The notes under the pieces: model-generated | Seen by the model: the letters and a program-made list of their open reading frames with translations, nothing else | Databases searched by the model: none | What the model was told of the DNA's origin: nothing | Assembly: GCA_947650365.1 (NCBI GenBank) | Contig: OX393549.1 | Location: forward strand, 31,853,126 to 31,917,125 | Length of the DNA stretch: 64,000 bases | From: Chamaelirium japonicum | Taxonomy: Eukaryota; Streptophyta; Magnoliopsida; Liliales; Melanthiaceae | Direction: 5' to 3' | Position numbers and translations under genes: made by a program | Shown: positions 23,531 to 33,568 of the stretch, in pieces | Layout of the letters: every line of letters starts with the position of its first letter | How positions within the stretch are numbered: position 1 is the stretch's first letter

Positions 23531-24340
23531 TGTTGAAGATATGATTCCAAACAAGCCACATACAAACTTCAAGATTTGTGCACGAAGAAATGATAGAAGA
23601 CAGAGCACCAAGGGGAGAAGGGTCAGCCAAGAAGAGTCATGCGCACGACTGGTCCAAGTCGTGCGCTTGACTGGCATCGGCATAATTGTCGACCGAGAAG
23701 ACGATTGTCAGACGAGAAAATGGGTCGGTTCGTACGCACGACTTGGGAAGCATAATTGTCGGATGAGAAGACGATTGTCAGACAAGAGGACGGGTCAGTT
23801 CGTGCGCACGACCTTCCCAGGTAATGCGCACAGCTGTGGCTGTTGGCAGAACATGGGTGACGTGTTTTGGCCTGCGTTTTCTCGTGGGACTCATTCTCCA
23901 AGTCGGATACGAATTTAACCTTATAAAGGGGAGGTCCTAGGACGAACACAGGGCACCGTGGATTATCTTAGAGGCACAAGAGATGCCTAAGGGAGAGATT
24001 AGAAGGTATCCATCAGCAAGGGAGAGGGAGAGGGTGAGGAAACCATTGGAGATCAGTGAGGTTTCGGAAAGGGTTTCTTCTTGTTCCAAGGGGTGTAGGG
24101 CTGCGGGTTCTCTTCTCTCAATGTGAGATCTCTTTGTAGGTGTATGAGGGATTGGGTAGAGGCAATTATAATTGTACTCGGGTTTTTTCCATACTAGTGA
24201 ATCCATCGATCGGTCGTTGCCGGAACTTCTTGGGTGTTTTGCTTGCACTATCTATTTTCTAGGTCTTGTCGGTGGTTATATCCGCCGTGGTGCTTCCACG
24301 CACGTCGTGTTTCGCTGTGCGAGGGCCTCAGATCTCAACA
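23531..24340 (+). repeat. 5' LTR of the non-autonomous copia-type element
   Basis: An 810-bp LTR. It is longer than its partner because of an internal duplication of the 'cataattgtcg...gagaagacgattgtcagac' segment at about 23,680-23,800. A plant-type promoter may lie at about 23,920 (CTTATAAAGGGGAG). Confidence 0.85.
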
Positions 24341-24342
24341 AA

Positions 24343-24355
24343 TTGGTATCAAAGT
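24343..24355 (+). other. Primer-binding site (tRNA-iMet type)
   Basis: TTGGTATCAAAGT lies two bases beyond the LTR end. It differs at one position from the common TGGTATCAGAGC. Downstream, 'ggtgataccaac' at about 24,367 is a partial inverted copy. Confidence 0.7.
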
Positions 24356-24994
24356 TTAGGTTCGGGGTGATACCAACAAATTGATATCAAAGCTATTGTT
24401 GGGGGATCCAGGGAGGCTTTAGTTCGATGGCATAAAGCAAGGCAGACCAAGGAAAGGAGGCCGAGACGCATGCGCGGCACGTGGTGTGATGGAGGACCCG
24501 AGAACGGCACTCAAGAAGGAAGCTGGAGGATCAGGGAAAGGTTGCGATCTAGCACCTTCTCTCCCGGAAGGCTTGTTAGCGACGACTGTCGGCGCCCTAG
24601 GTGAAGGGCATGGCGGGGAGAGGCACGATCCAGTACTCTCCGGGAGGTTCGGGTCTTTAGAGGAGACTTCGAGCTGGAGCTTGCGGTTGAGCACGTCCTC
24701 CCTCGGGGCGGTTCGAGACACCGAAGGTGTTGGCCAGGAGGCGGGTGCGATCAATGCACCTACTCCTCAGCTTGACGGATCGCCGCGGTAAGTTATGATG
24801 GCACGGTATGTGCGGGTGCTTGTATCGAGGGGGAGCACCTTGATGGCATGGGAGTCGCCGACGGCATCATGTTCAACCGCCGACGAGAGACTGGTGGACG
24901 TGTCAACGGACACCGGTGCGGATCGTTGACGGGCAATATGGGCGCTGACGGGAGCGGTTGCGGCAGGCACAGTCGCTGGCATACCTGCGGTTTA

Positions 24995-24999
24995 GCAGG
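24995..24999. repeat. Target-site duplication, left (GCAGG)
   Basis: GCAGG lies directly before the gypsy LTR and is repeated exactly at 41,609-41,613 after the other LTR. Confidence 0.9.
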
Positions 25000-27154
25000 T
25001 GTGGCGTCGGAAAAAAGCACGGGTCGTCTTTATTGCGAATCACACGAGATTACAAGTGTGGCCGGGACCCGGGTGGCTCGGGTGTAGCGAGTCCGGGTTG
25101 CGGCATGTTTTGATCAGGGGATTGTGGGAAAGATCTTCTGGGGGATCCCTTTGATCCGCGTCTCCACGTGGTGTTCGTGCGAGAGCTCTGAAGGGGTTGC
25201 CCAGGACAGGGGTCTTTACAGGGAGAGGGTTTTGGAGAGGCTAAGGAATGTCCACCGTTGCTTTGTCCCTTCCGTGCTTCGCGCTTTCTCGGCTAGGGGG
25301 TTTTCGGCTTCGTTCCTCGGTCTTCGCATCTTCCTCGTTCCTTGCTTGACCTCGGTGTCCTTGATCGTTGGTTCGCGGCGTCGATCGAGCTTTTGGCGTT
25401 GACTTTGGCTTTGGCTTTTTGGCTTTGGCTTGGCTCCGGCGTGGCTCTGGCTTTTGCTTTGCTTTGGCGCTTGCACTTGGACCTAGCTGGGAGAGACTTG
25501 CGATGCTTTCGTTCTTCCGGACTTCGCGTCGTATCGGCTAGAACGTGCGGTGCTTTTGCTCGTGGCCGGCGTAGTTGCTTGGCTTTGGCACTTGCGTTGC
25601 TTTGGCGCGGGCTTTACTGGGGCTTTGCTTTGGCTTCTTGCGTTGGCTTTAGCTTCAGCGTCAACTCGATCTTCTTCTTCGAACGACGTGGGCTACTTCT
25701 TCGGTGCTTCGACGGTTTGTGTGTCGACTAGATTTCTCTTCTTCTCCGGGCTTCTTTGGCGTGATCGGAGTCGAAGAATGCTTTCGAAGATAGTGGGGGT
25801 AGCACCGATCTCCGTGCGACGGTTGTGGCGTCGGCTTTTGTTGATGAAGACGATGAGGGTAGCGACAGTCTCCGTGCGACGGTTGTAGCGTCGGCTTTTG
25901 TTGATGAAGACGACGGGGTAGCGACGCTTCAGACAATCTGCTCCAGGCTTTCTTCTTCGTGGATGGGGCAGGCGTTTGTCGAAGACGACGGGGTGATGAC
26001 GCTTCGCTTCTCTCCTCCGGGCTTTGGGGCTTGATCGGGATCGAGGATTTGTTGGAGACGACGGGGTAGTGCCGCTCCTCTTCTTCTCCGGGCTTTTGGG
26101 CTTGATCGGAGTCGAAGGCTTGTTGGAGACGACGGGGTAGTGCCGCTCCTCTTCTTCTTCGGGCTTTTGGGCTTGATCAGAGTCGAAGGCTTGTTGGAGA
26201 CGACGGGGTAGTGCCGCTCCTCTTCTTCTCCGGCCTTTGCTTCTGGCGTCTTCGGAGTCGAAGGGTTCTTCTTCTCCGAGCTTTCTTCTTCGTGCACGGA
26301 GTCGAAGGGATGATCTTCGTGTGCAAGGGTCTTCACGTTGATGAGGACTTTCAGTAAGCCGATCCCTCGGGACAGGCTTGACTGTGCCTCGTGAAGCCTT
26401 GGGTTGATGAAGAAGCGTCTCCTCTTCTGCAGAGCTCCGGCGTTTCGTCTTCAATTTTTCGACCATTTTTTCCTTCCCCCACCCCCTCTATTTATAGGCA
26501 AAGGGGAGGGGAGAGAGATATGAGAACTTTTAATTTTAAATCCCTTTTGTATCTCTCTCATAATTACCCAGGATTTATTCATCCATTGATGAGGGGAATA
26601 ACATTTAGTTGTTTTCCTTTTCTGGCGGGTGCAATTATGGCTGGATTTCGCACACGAAATCGATGGCGATCGGGCGCTTCTTCTTGTGCGTCGGATCGAG
26701 GGATCGGCGCAGATCCGCGTGTGTGCAGACGTCATACGCAACCTCCCCCCGCGCATGGCGGTATTTTCTTCCTTTTCTTTCTTTTCTTTCCTTTTCTTTT
26801 CTTTCCTTTCTTTTCTTTCTTTTTCTTTTCTTTCTTTTCTTTTCTTTCCTTTTCTTCCCTTTCCTTGCAGGACCGGCCGACCCCTCCATGGGGTTCGGGT
26901 CCCAATAGAGCCAGCCCCCATGGGGTTCGGGTCCTAGTAGGGGCCGGCCCCATGGGGTTCGGACCCTAGTAGGGGCCGGCCCCTCTTGAAGTGGGGTCCG
27001 CTCCTCTTTTGCTAGGCGCGAGTCGGGTCCGAGTCGTCGGGTTTGCATCCACGTCGGCACGCGTAAGTCGGGTCCGGGTCCGAGCGCGTCGAGTTTGCGT
27101 CCACGTCGGCACACGTAAGTCGGGTCCGGGTCCGATGAAATCCGTGTGTCTACA
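25000..27154 (-). repeat. LTR (3' in element sense) of the Tat element
   Basis: 2,155 bp. In element sense it runs TGTAGACACACGG...CGACGCCACA. It contains a TATA box (minus, 26,487-26,499), a CTTTT-rich tract (26,760-26,870), three ~37-bp units with 'ccatggggttcgggtcc' (26,880-26,985) and two ~60-bp units with 'gtcgggtccgggtccgag' (27,010-27,135). Long open frames here (for example 25,693-26,466) follow from composition and repeats and are not called. Confidence 0.93.
26487..26499 (-). promoter_or_regulatory. TATA box in left LTR
   Basis: The minus strand reads CCTATAAATAGAGGG, a textbook plant TATA box. In this LTR copy, transcription would run leftwards out of the element. Confidence 0.65.
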
Positions 27155-27169
27155 AATGCCCCCTCAAGG
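27155..27169 (-). other. Polypurine tract of the Tat element
   Basis: The minus strand reads CCTTGAGGGGGCATT immediately before the LTR start TGTAGACAC. The same tract lies next to the LTR of the derivative at 12,001-12,016. It primes plus-strand DNA synthesis in this class of element. Confidence 0.8.
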
Positions 27170-27260
27170 ACGAGTGCGTCGATGAGAGCGTGTAGGGTTT
27201 GGACACATAGGAATCGTAGAGCGCTTGTCCTTGATTCCTTTTGTGGGCGGGGTCGGAGGT

Positions 27261-27270
27261 CTATTTAAGG
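27261..27270 (+). promoter_or_regulatory. Possible TATA box of the antisense gene
   Basis: CTATTTAAGG lies about 105 bp inside the element on the plus strand, upstream of the antisense gene and on the opposite strand from the LTR promoter. A comparable CTATTTATAGG lies at 12,562 in the derivative, though not at the same distance from the LTR. Inference from position and sequence only. Confidence 0.4.
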
Positions 27271-27283
27271 ACCCCTACTCCCT

Positions 27284-27511
27284 TCATTCGTCATCGTGCT
27301 TCTTTGCGAAGGTTCTGCCGGCTTCTGAAGACCGTTGTCGGAAGAGAGCTGCCTGGGGTTGCACGAGACTTGCTCCGTCTTCCCGGTGTCGCCTCTTTCG
27401 TCAGCGTTGTGTTTCTTCGCGAAGGTTCTGCCGGCTTCTGGAGACCGTTGTCGGAAGAGAGATGCCTGGGGTTGCACGAGACTTGCTCCGTCTTCCCGGT
27501 GTCGCCTCTTT
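27284..27511. repeat. 113-bp tandem duplication
   Basis: Two copies of a block with 'gaaggttctgccggcttctg' (27,308 and 27,421), differing at a few positions, in the presumed leader of the antisense gene. Confidence 0.88.
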
Positions 27512-27847
27512 CATCGGCGACGATGGTGCGCGATTTTGCGGTCGTTGCGAAGGCGGGTTCGAAACGGCGTTGTGGCGATGACCGAGGCGGGGAGGATGTA
27601 GGAGCGCGGCTGAGGTGCGGGTCGCCTTCGCCGCCTCTCTCTTCCTCCTTCTTCTTCTTCTTCTTCTTTTCTTTTTTTTTTTTCTTTCTTTCTTTCTTCT
27701 TCTTCTTCGGCTCCGGGCTGCATGGGCAGCAGCGGCAGCAGCGCCGGACGCACGCGGGGGCTGCGCGCGGGTGGCGCGAGGCCAGAGGCGGCGCGGGCGC
27801 AGGCGGCCGGCGGTGCAGCGGTGCGGGGTGCGCACGGGGCTGCGCGC

Positions 27848-27990
27848 GGCGGTCGGGGTCGCGGGCGGCGCGCGGAAGCCGGGGCCCGAGCGGGTCGGGG
27901 TCGCGGGCGGCGCGCGGAGGCCGGGGCCCGAGCGGGTCGGGGTCGCGGGTGGCGCTCGGAATCCAGGGCCCGAGCAGGTCGAGGTCGCGG
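27848..27990. repeat. ~48-bp GC-rich tandem repeat (3 units)
   Basis: Three units of 'gtcggggtcgcgggcggcgc' followed by 'ggggcccgagcgg'. The repeat keeps several frames open on both strands; none is called as a gene. Confidence 0.88.
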
Positions 27991-28299
27991 GCCGGCGAAG
28001 AAGAAGGAGAAGAAGGGGGGCCGCGGGCCCCCCCCCTTTTCTCTTTGGCTATCGGGTTCCCATTGGAGGAGGGTCGCGGGCCCCAGCGGCTGCTGTGTGG
28101 CGCGCGTGGCTTTTTTTTTTTTTTTTGACTCCGAAGGCTCCGACGGTAGCTGTAGATTTGCGGAGCATAGGTGGTGTGTGCGCCCGCGGGGGCGCATTGC
28201 GACCGCTCGAGCGCTGACGGTGGCGTGACCACAAGTCGGGTGGTCCTCTGGACAGGGGTGCAGGCCCCCTTAGTGTTTTTTTTTTTTTTGCACACACTT

Positions 28300-31200
28300 G
28301 TCTTGACTTGCCTCCCTTCATGGTCCTCCAGGGCTCGCGTCTTCGAGAGTTTGACTTCTCCGGGATGGATAGCCGAGGATTTCTTCGACGGGAGGAGGTG
28401 TCTTTGTTTTCCCCACACTCGCGTGCGCCGTCACCGCAACTCAAGGCGGGAAGACCTTCTGTCGTTGCTCCGTGTCTTTGTGCACGAGCGCATCACGGAA
28501 GATGGAGTCGCGGATGCGACTTGTGGGATGCCAAAATTAAGCGAGAAGATTCACACTGACGAAGGGATCTCTATGAGGCTTCTTCGGCCGAGTTTGAGTC
28601 TTCCGTTCCACCACTGTGATGAAGATTTCATGCCTACGCCAGTTGTTGCCTCGAAGATATGCGCCAGGCTGACCCGATGGGGCACCGATTCTTGGCCTCG
28701 GGGAGATGTCCAGTACCTTTGTGGCTTTCGCGAATGGATGGACGAGCTCTACGAGGTCTTTGGCGCAGAACCTGAGATGAACTTATTGGCCAAATTTTTG
28801 GCGCCGGCTCGTCGAGAGTACAGTCGTCCTGAGGGGATGTACCACGCGCTTTGTGAGCTTTGGTGTCCGGAAACTAACACCTTCCTTACTGGGGCGAGGG
28901 AGATAGGCATCTCGCTTCGCGATGTCCATATCGTTTTCGGGTGCCCCGAGGTACGGAATTACTACCAAGAGGAGGTGCCAGCCTTGAAGGATCTGTTGGA
29001 CAGCAGCTACGCTCCGAGCTCTTGCCTTCTTCTGTTCAAGGCACATGCTATCATTGCGGCGCGAGATCAATCAGATCGAGTGCGTCCCTCTTCTTGGGTC
29101 GACTTTTGGTTCAGAGGCGAGTATAGGTCTCCAGCGCCTTCAGCTCACCCAATGTGGAAGATCGCTCAGATGCAGAGGCCTCCGCTTCGCTCTTTTGTGA
29201 GGCCTATCGACTCCTTGGCCCGAGAGAAGCATTCAATGGAGGGGAAGCCGTGCCCCTGGGAAATCCTTGGCTTGAAACGCGACAGCGAGGAGTGGCGTTC
29301 GGTTTACCGAGCTGCCGGGCTGGTCATCTTCCTCTGCCGGTTCGTGATTCCGTGTTCTGGGGAGGTTATTCCTCCGGGGACCTTCCTTGCTGCTTCCAGG
29401 ATGGAGAGGGGCGAGCTCTTCGATCTAGCCCCGGCCATACTATGCGCCTTGTATCGGGCTCTCAGCGGGACTTACTGGGACTTGTCTGGCTCAGATAAGG
29501 CCAAGGAGGAGCTTGGCCGGTCGACTGCGTTCGGACCCTTGCATTATTTGTACGGCTGGATAGCTCTGCATTTCCCAAAGGGGATCTTTGCCAGACGCGG
29601 GCATCCAGCCGAGCTGCCTTTCCTGCCCGGGGTAGGAGGGATCTTAAACGCCTTTATCAGTTGGGAGCGTCCGAGAGAGTGTGCTCGCACCCTTTTGAGG
29701 AGGATAGGGAGCGTCGATTTTGAATTTCTGTCGGAGCATTCGGTGCTGCCCTTGGAGAGGTCGACTGTGTATGATAACGAGGAGCTCCCGGACAGCCTTT
29801 ACTGGAACATGGTCAGCTGCCGTCCTGGCTACTTGGTCTGGCGCAAAGGGGATGTGGTGGAGGTGGAGCAGTACTCCCCCTATCGCTTTGCTCGCCAACA
29901 GGGGTTTCGACAGGAAGTGCCTGGCATGCCTCTGCAGTTGCAGGGGCGCATCAGTCCGCAGGAGGGTTACCGTCTGTGGGCTTCTCTCTACGCTCGCTTG
30001 ACTGGCAGCAGTTTCTTCCCTGGGGCCAAATCCGGGTTTCGGGACGCCGCCACTCCGGAATACTGCAAGTGGGTTGAAGGGCGAGTTTCCCCTTTACTTG
30101 TGAATTTTCCGGTCGACGTCTTGGCGAGTAGCGGGTTCAGGAATTTCTGCTTCAATCATTCTGCGGGAGTGGAGGACCGCCGCCTCCGACTGGGGCTTCA
30201 AAGAGCGCAGAGGAGCTGTAGTCGCCTTTCCAGTGCTCGTCGGGTCCCTTCTTCCGTTCCGGTGTTGGATGCCGAGCTTACTAGTGTCCCTGGGGCATCT
30301 TGCTTCCCGAAGGCCGAAGTTGAGGGCACCCCTCCCAAGAGAAGAAAAGTTTGCATTCCCCGCGGGATGGTCCCAAGGGTCCCTTGTCTGGTGGAAGATG
30401 CCGAGGAGCCTGGACTTCTGAAGGATGAAGTGATTCCCCCGTCTAGGGGCGCTTCATCTGACCACACAGGTATGGAGTTCTCTTTATTTTATTTGCCCTC
30501 TATGTTCAGGAAGTTTTATCACGCTGAGTATCGGATATTCCTTTTGACCAGATTCCGTTGTAGTGGTAGAGCACAAGGCGAACTCTCCAGAGGCGCCTCT
30601 TGGGCACTCGTCCACTGGCGCTGCGCAGGAAGTGCCTGAAGCCTGTGGGCTAGACATCCCTCCGGATGATCTGGATCTCCTTGGGCTTTGCGGGGAGAAT
30701 TTCCCCAGTGGTGACATTGACCTGGACGACATTGACGTTGATGCTTTGTCCTTCCACGAGGAAGCTGAAGTCTCTAGCGTCGATAAGCGGCACTCCCCAG
30801 TTACTGTACCCTCGTGCCCATTGGAGGAGACGGTGGTTGCAGCGGTAGCGGCGGTTTCTCCGGTCCTACCATCCTCGTTGGCGCAGGCGGCTCCTGTGGC
30901 AGTTGCAGCGGCAGGGAAGGTCTTGCCTACCTACTCCGAGGCACCTCGCCTGGTTTTAAGGCCGAGGAGCAGGGTCTCAGAGTTCCTTCTTTCGAGCTGC
31001 CGGCAGTATATCAAGTCGACGTTGGAGCCTTTCCAAACTGCCGGCCTTGGCGCCCTCTAGGACTGGTGGTCGACGGACGGTGCGGAGTTTTGCGCGAGCC
31101 TGGGGGAGTTCAAAGTTGACAGCTCTCTTTTCGTCGCTCAGATGAACCTGCTTGTGACTGATAGCGAGGCTTATCGATCCCGGCGGGCTTTGCTGGAGGG

Positions 31201-31515
31201 GAGCTCCCTTTCTGAGCTGGAGGCTGCTGAGGCGAGTCTAAGTCAGTCCGAGCATCAACTTGCGGAGGCTACGTCCAGCCTATCGAAGGCTCAGAGGAAG
31301 ATAGAGTCTGTGCGTGCCTCGCTTCGAAAGGCGGAGTCTCGTCTGGAGCGGGCCGATGCCGCGGAGAGCGCTTTGAAGGCGAGTTTCTTAAGGTAGCAGT
31401 CGGACTTGGCGACCCTTCGTGAGCTTCTGGCCGCTCGTCCCGAGGAGCTTCAGTGGGTGGAGGCGACTAGGGAGGAGCTGCTGCGCCGTCTTCAAGCTCT
31501 GGACACCTTCTTTTA
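28300..31515 (+). CDS. Antisense gene of the Tat element: plant mobile domain protein
   Basis: One long open stretch on the plus strand (28,171-30,639) runs opposite to gag-pol. The part from about 28,560 to 30,190 reads as a plant mobile domain (PMD, aminotransferase-like; related to 'gypsy-type transposase' domains): FREWMDELYEVFG, then LWCPETNTFLTGAREIGISL followed by DVHIVFGCP, the usual motif pair of that domain. A Lys/Arg-rich PPKRRKV patch near 30,325 could be a nuclear localisation signal. A serine- and acid-rich linker and a Leu/Glu/Ala coiled coil (about 31,140-31,400) follow, ending near 31,515. An acceptor-like tract at 28,326 and a donor-acceptor pair around 30,470-30,560 suggest splicing, as known for such extra ORFs in Tat elements. 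Its role is unknown. Part of a retroelement; a few breaks possible. Confidence 0.75.
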
Positions 31516-31648
31516 GTTGTTCCTTGTTTCATTGTGGCTTTCTTTTCGGGACTTATCCAATGTACTGGCTTTTCTTCATTATCTAATAATATCGCCTCGT
31601 TTTGCCACATCCTTTTCATGGAACTTTGTTGTCTTTTTCTTTTGGTCG

Positions 31649-31734
31649 GACTGAACCTGAAGTAACTTCTCAGGCTGCCTACGTACCCCCCTAAGGGGGA
31701 TCAAGTCGCATGTAGTTCATTTTTTTTTTTTTTT
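31649..31734. other. Conserved convergent 3' block between antisense gene and pol
   Basis: GGACTGAACCTG...GGCTGCCTACGTACCC, a short hairpin CCCCCTAAGGGGG (31,687-31,699), then GATCAAGTC...GTAGTTC and a T tract. It matches 15,445-15,534. It sits where two opposite transcripts converge, so it may mark 3'-end formation on one or both strands. Confidence 0.7.
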
Positions 31735-31756
31735 GAACAAGGGGTGTGGCCTTGCT

Positions 31757-32752
31757 TTAGGCATAGTACCTTTTGAGGTACTTGCCGTTGATAGGGCCGA
31801 GTGTCAGCCCTTCTGGCGTGGTGAGGAGATAGGCGCCGTTGGAGTAGACTTCCTTAACGGAATGCGGGCCATCCCACTTGGCATCAAATTTCTTCCCTCC
31901 TCGATGCGAGAGAATGATGGGGCGTTTGACCGCCAGCACCAGTTCTCCTATCTGGAATGATCGAGGGCGAATCTTCTTGTTGAAGGCGCAAGAGAGCCTG
32001 GCCTGATAACATTCCAGACGTTGTTGAGCTTCGAGGCGTCTTTCATCCAGTGCTTCCAATTCTGCTAGACGAAGCTGGGCGTTGTCGTCGCTGGTGAGGC
32101 CTTCCGGGATGGCTATCCTGAGTGACGGGATCTGGAGCTCGAGCGGAAGAACGGCTTCCACACCATAGACAAGGGAATACGGCGTTGCTTGCGTCGACGT
32201 GCGGAAGGACGTCCGGTAAGCCCATAGTGCTTCGCCCATGCATTCGTGCCAATCTTTCCTTGTTTTCGAGACGGTTTTCTCCAGCAGCTTGCATAGAGTC
32301 TTGTTGAAGGCTTCTGCTAGGCAGTTGACCGGAGCGTTGTACATCATCGAATAATTCTGCTTAATGTCGTACAATGCGCAGAATTGGCTGACGGCAGCAT
32401 TTTTGAACTGCTTCCCGTTATCTGTTACGATGTAGCGGGGGACTCCATAGCGGAAGATGATGTCATTCTGGATAAAGTTGATGACAGAGTACTTTGTAAC
32501 TTCCCGCAACGGTATTGCTTCAGCCCACTTGGAGAAGTAGTCCGTTGCCGCCAAAATATAGAGATGTTGCTTGGATGACTTGGGCAGGGGACCGACGATA
32601 TCGAGACCCCATCCGTCGAAGGGCCAAGACGTGATTGTTGGGTGTAAAGGCTCCGGAGGTTGACGGATGTAGTCCCCGTGCATCTGGCAAGCTTGACATC
32701 TTCTCGCGTAATCCAAGCTGTCTTTGATCATGGTAGGCCAGTAGTATCCCAT
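31757..32752 (-). CDS. Tat element integrase
   Basis: About 330 residues on the minus strand. The end of the zinc-binding domain is visible as RRCQACQMHG. The catalytic core carries D in GLDIVGPLP (about 32,602), D in VTDNGKQF (about 32,422) and E in LAEAFNKTL (about 32,314). The last two are separated by 35 residues, the DD35E spacing of retroviral-type integrases. The C-terminal part (LSHRGGKKFDAKWDGP) and the terminal NGKYLKRYYA are typical of the Tat pol end. It inserts the element's DNA. Part of the nearly whole retroelement. Confidence 0.93.
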   Translation of the reverse strand: MGYYWPTMIKDSLDYARRCQACQMHGDYIRQPPEPLHPTITSWPFDGWGLDIVGPLPKSSKQHLYILAATDYFSKWAEAIPLREVTKYSVINFIQNDIIFRYGVPRYIVTDNGKQFKNAAVSQFCALYDIKQNYSMMYNAPVNCLAEAFNKTLCKLLEKTVSKTRKDWHECMGEALWAYRTSFRTSTQATPYSLVYGVEAVLPLELQIPSLRIAIPEGLTSDDNAQLRLAELEALDERRLEAQQRLECYQARLSCAFNKKIRPRSFQIGELVLAVKRPIILSHRGGKKFDAKWDGPHSVKEVYSNGAYLLTTPEGLTLGPINGKYLKRYYA

Positions 32753-32920
32753 CCTCCTGACGCGAAAGTGAAGCTTCGGACCAGACTGGTGCGATCCACA
32801 GATTCCAGCGTGTACTTCTTCGAGCGCGGTTTCTGCTTCCTCTTTCGCGAGGCACCTCAGGAATGTGCCGTCATAGTTTCGTCGGTACAGCTCGCCATTG
32901 AAGTGGTAGAACCTTAGAGA

Positions 32921-33538
32921 TCATCGACGGATGTCACTTTTGCGCTTCGGATCTTCAGGGAGTTTACCGTGAACGAGATACTCCACAAACGGTTGCCTCC
33001 AGTCTTGTTCTTTAATCTCGAGGACATGCACCGCATTGGTTTGAACCGGTACTTCGGGCGGACCCTCTTCTTCGGTGATCACGAATCTCCTGCAGACGGG
33101 GACGACGAGCGAACGTTCATCTGGAAACGGGAGTGTAGCCGCCAGATTTGCGAGTGCGTCAGCCTGCTGGTTGAGGTTTCGGGAAACGTGCTGAATGGAA
33201 GCGGCCTTGAGTCTGCCGAGGAGCTCCACGGCCCGCGCATGCAACGACACCAGGTCTTCTTTGTTGACTTCGTATGCCCCCAGGACTTGCTGGATCACGA
33301 GCTGAGAGTCGCCAAAGATCTCTAGTCCTTGAAGCTTCATTTTGTCGACCAGCTCGAGACCGATGAGTAGGGCTTGATATTCTGCCACGTTGTTGGAACA
33401 TGATTCTGAGAGCAGGAATGAGAAGGGGAGTATTTCGTTGTCCGGGGTGACGAAGATGACTCCGGCTCCCGCTATGTCTTGCCTAGCTGCGCCGTCGAAG
33501 AACATTTTCCAGGATGGGGCGACGTCGACGGAGAACAC
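32921..33538 (-). CDS. Tat element second (archaeal-type) RNase H
   Basis: About 205 residues. FFDGAARQDIAGAG, NVAEYQALLIGLE, FGDSQLVIQQ and QQADALANLA supply the expected acidic residues (D, E, D, D). This extra RNase H, after the ordinary one fused to RT, is diagnostic of the Tat lineage among plant Ty3/gypsy elements. It is thought to help remove RNA during reverse transcription. Part of the retroelement. Confidence 0.93.
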   Translation of the reverse strand: MFSVDVAPSWKMFFDGAARQDIAGAGVIFVTPDNEILPFSFLLSESCSNNVAEYQALLIGLELVDKMKLQGLEIFGDSQLVIQQVLGAYEVNKEDLVSLHARAVELLGRLKAASIQHVSRNLNQQADALANLAATLPFPDERSLVVPVCRRFVITEEEGPPEVPVQTNAVHVLEIKEQDWRQPFVEYLVHGKLPEDPKRKSDIRR

Positions 33539-33568
33539 TTCTTCATCTGGGAGATCTTCTGATAACTC

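Noticed and set aside
25693-26466. 257-codon frame in both LTR copies (also 40,132-40,905)
   Set aside because: It lies within LTR U5/R sequence and is rich in Lys, Arg, Ser and Glu from short repeats, with no start context or domain.
27291-28418. 375-codon minus-strand frame opposite the antisense gene leader
   Set aside because: Pro/Arg/Lys low complexity produced by the 48-bp repeats and pyrimidine tracts; no domain.
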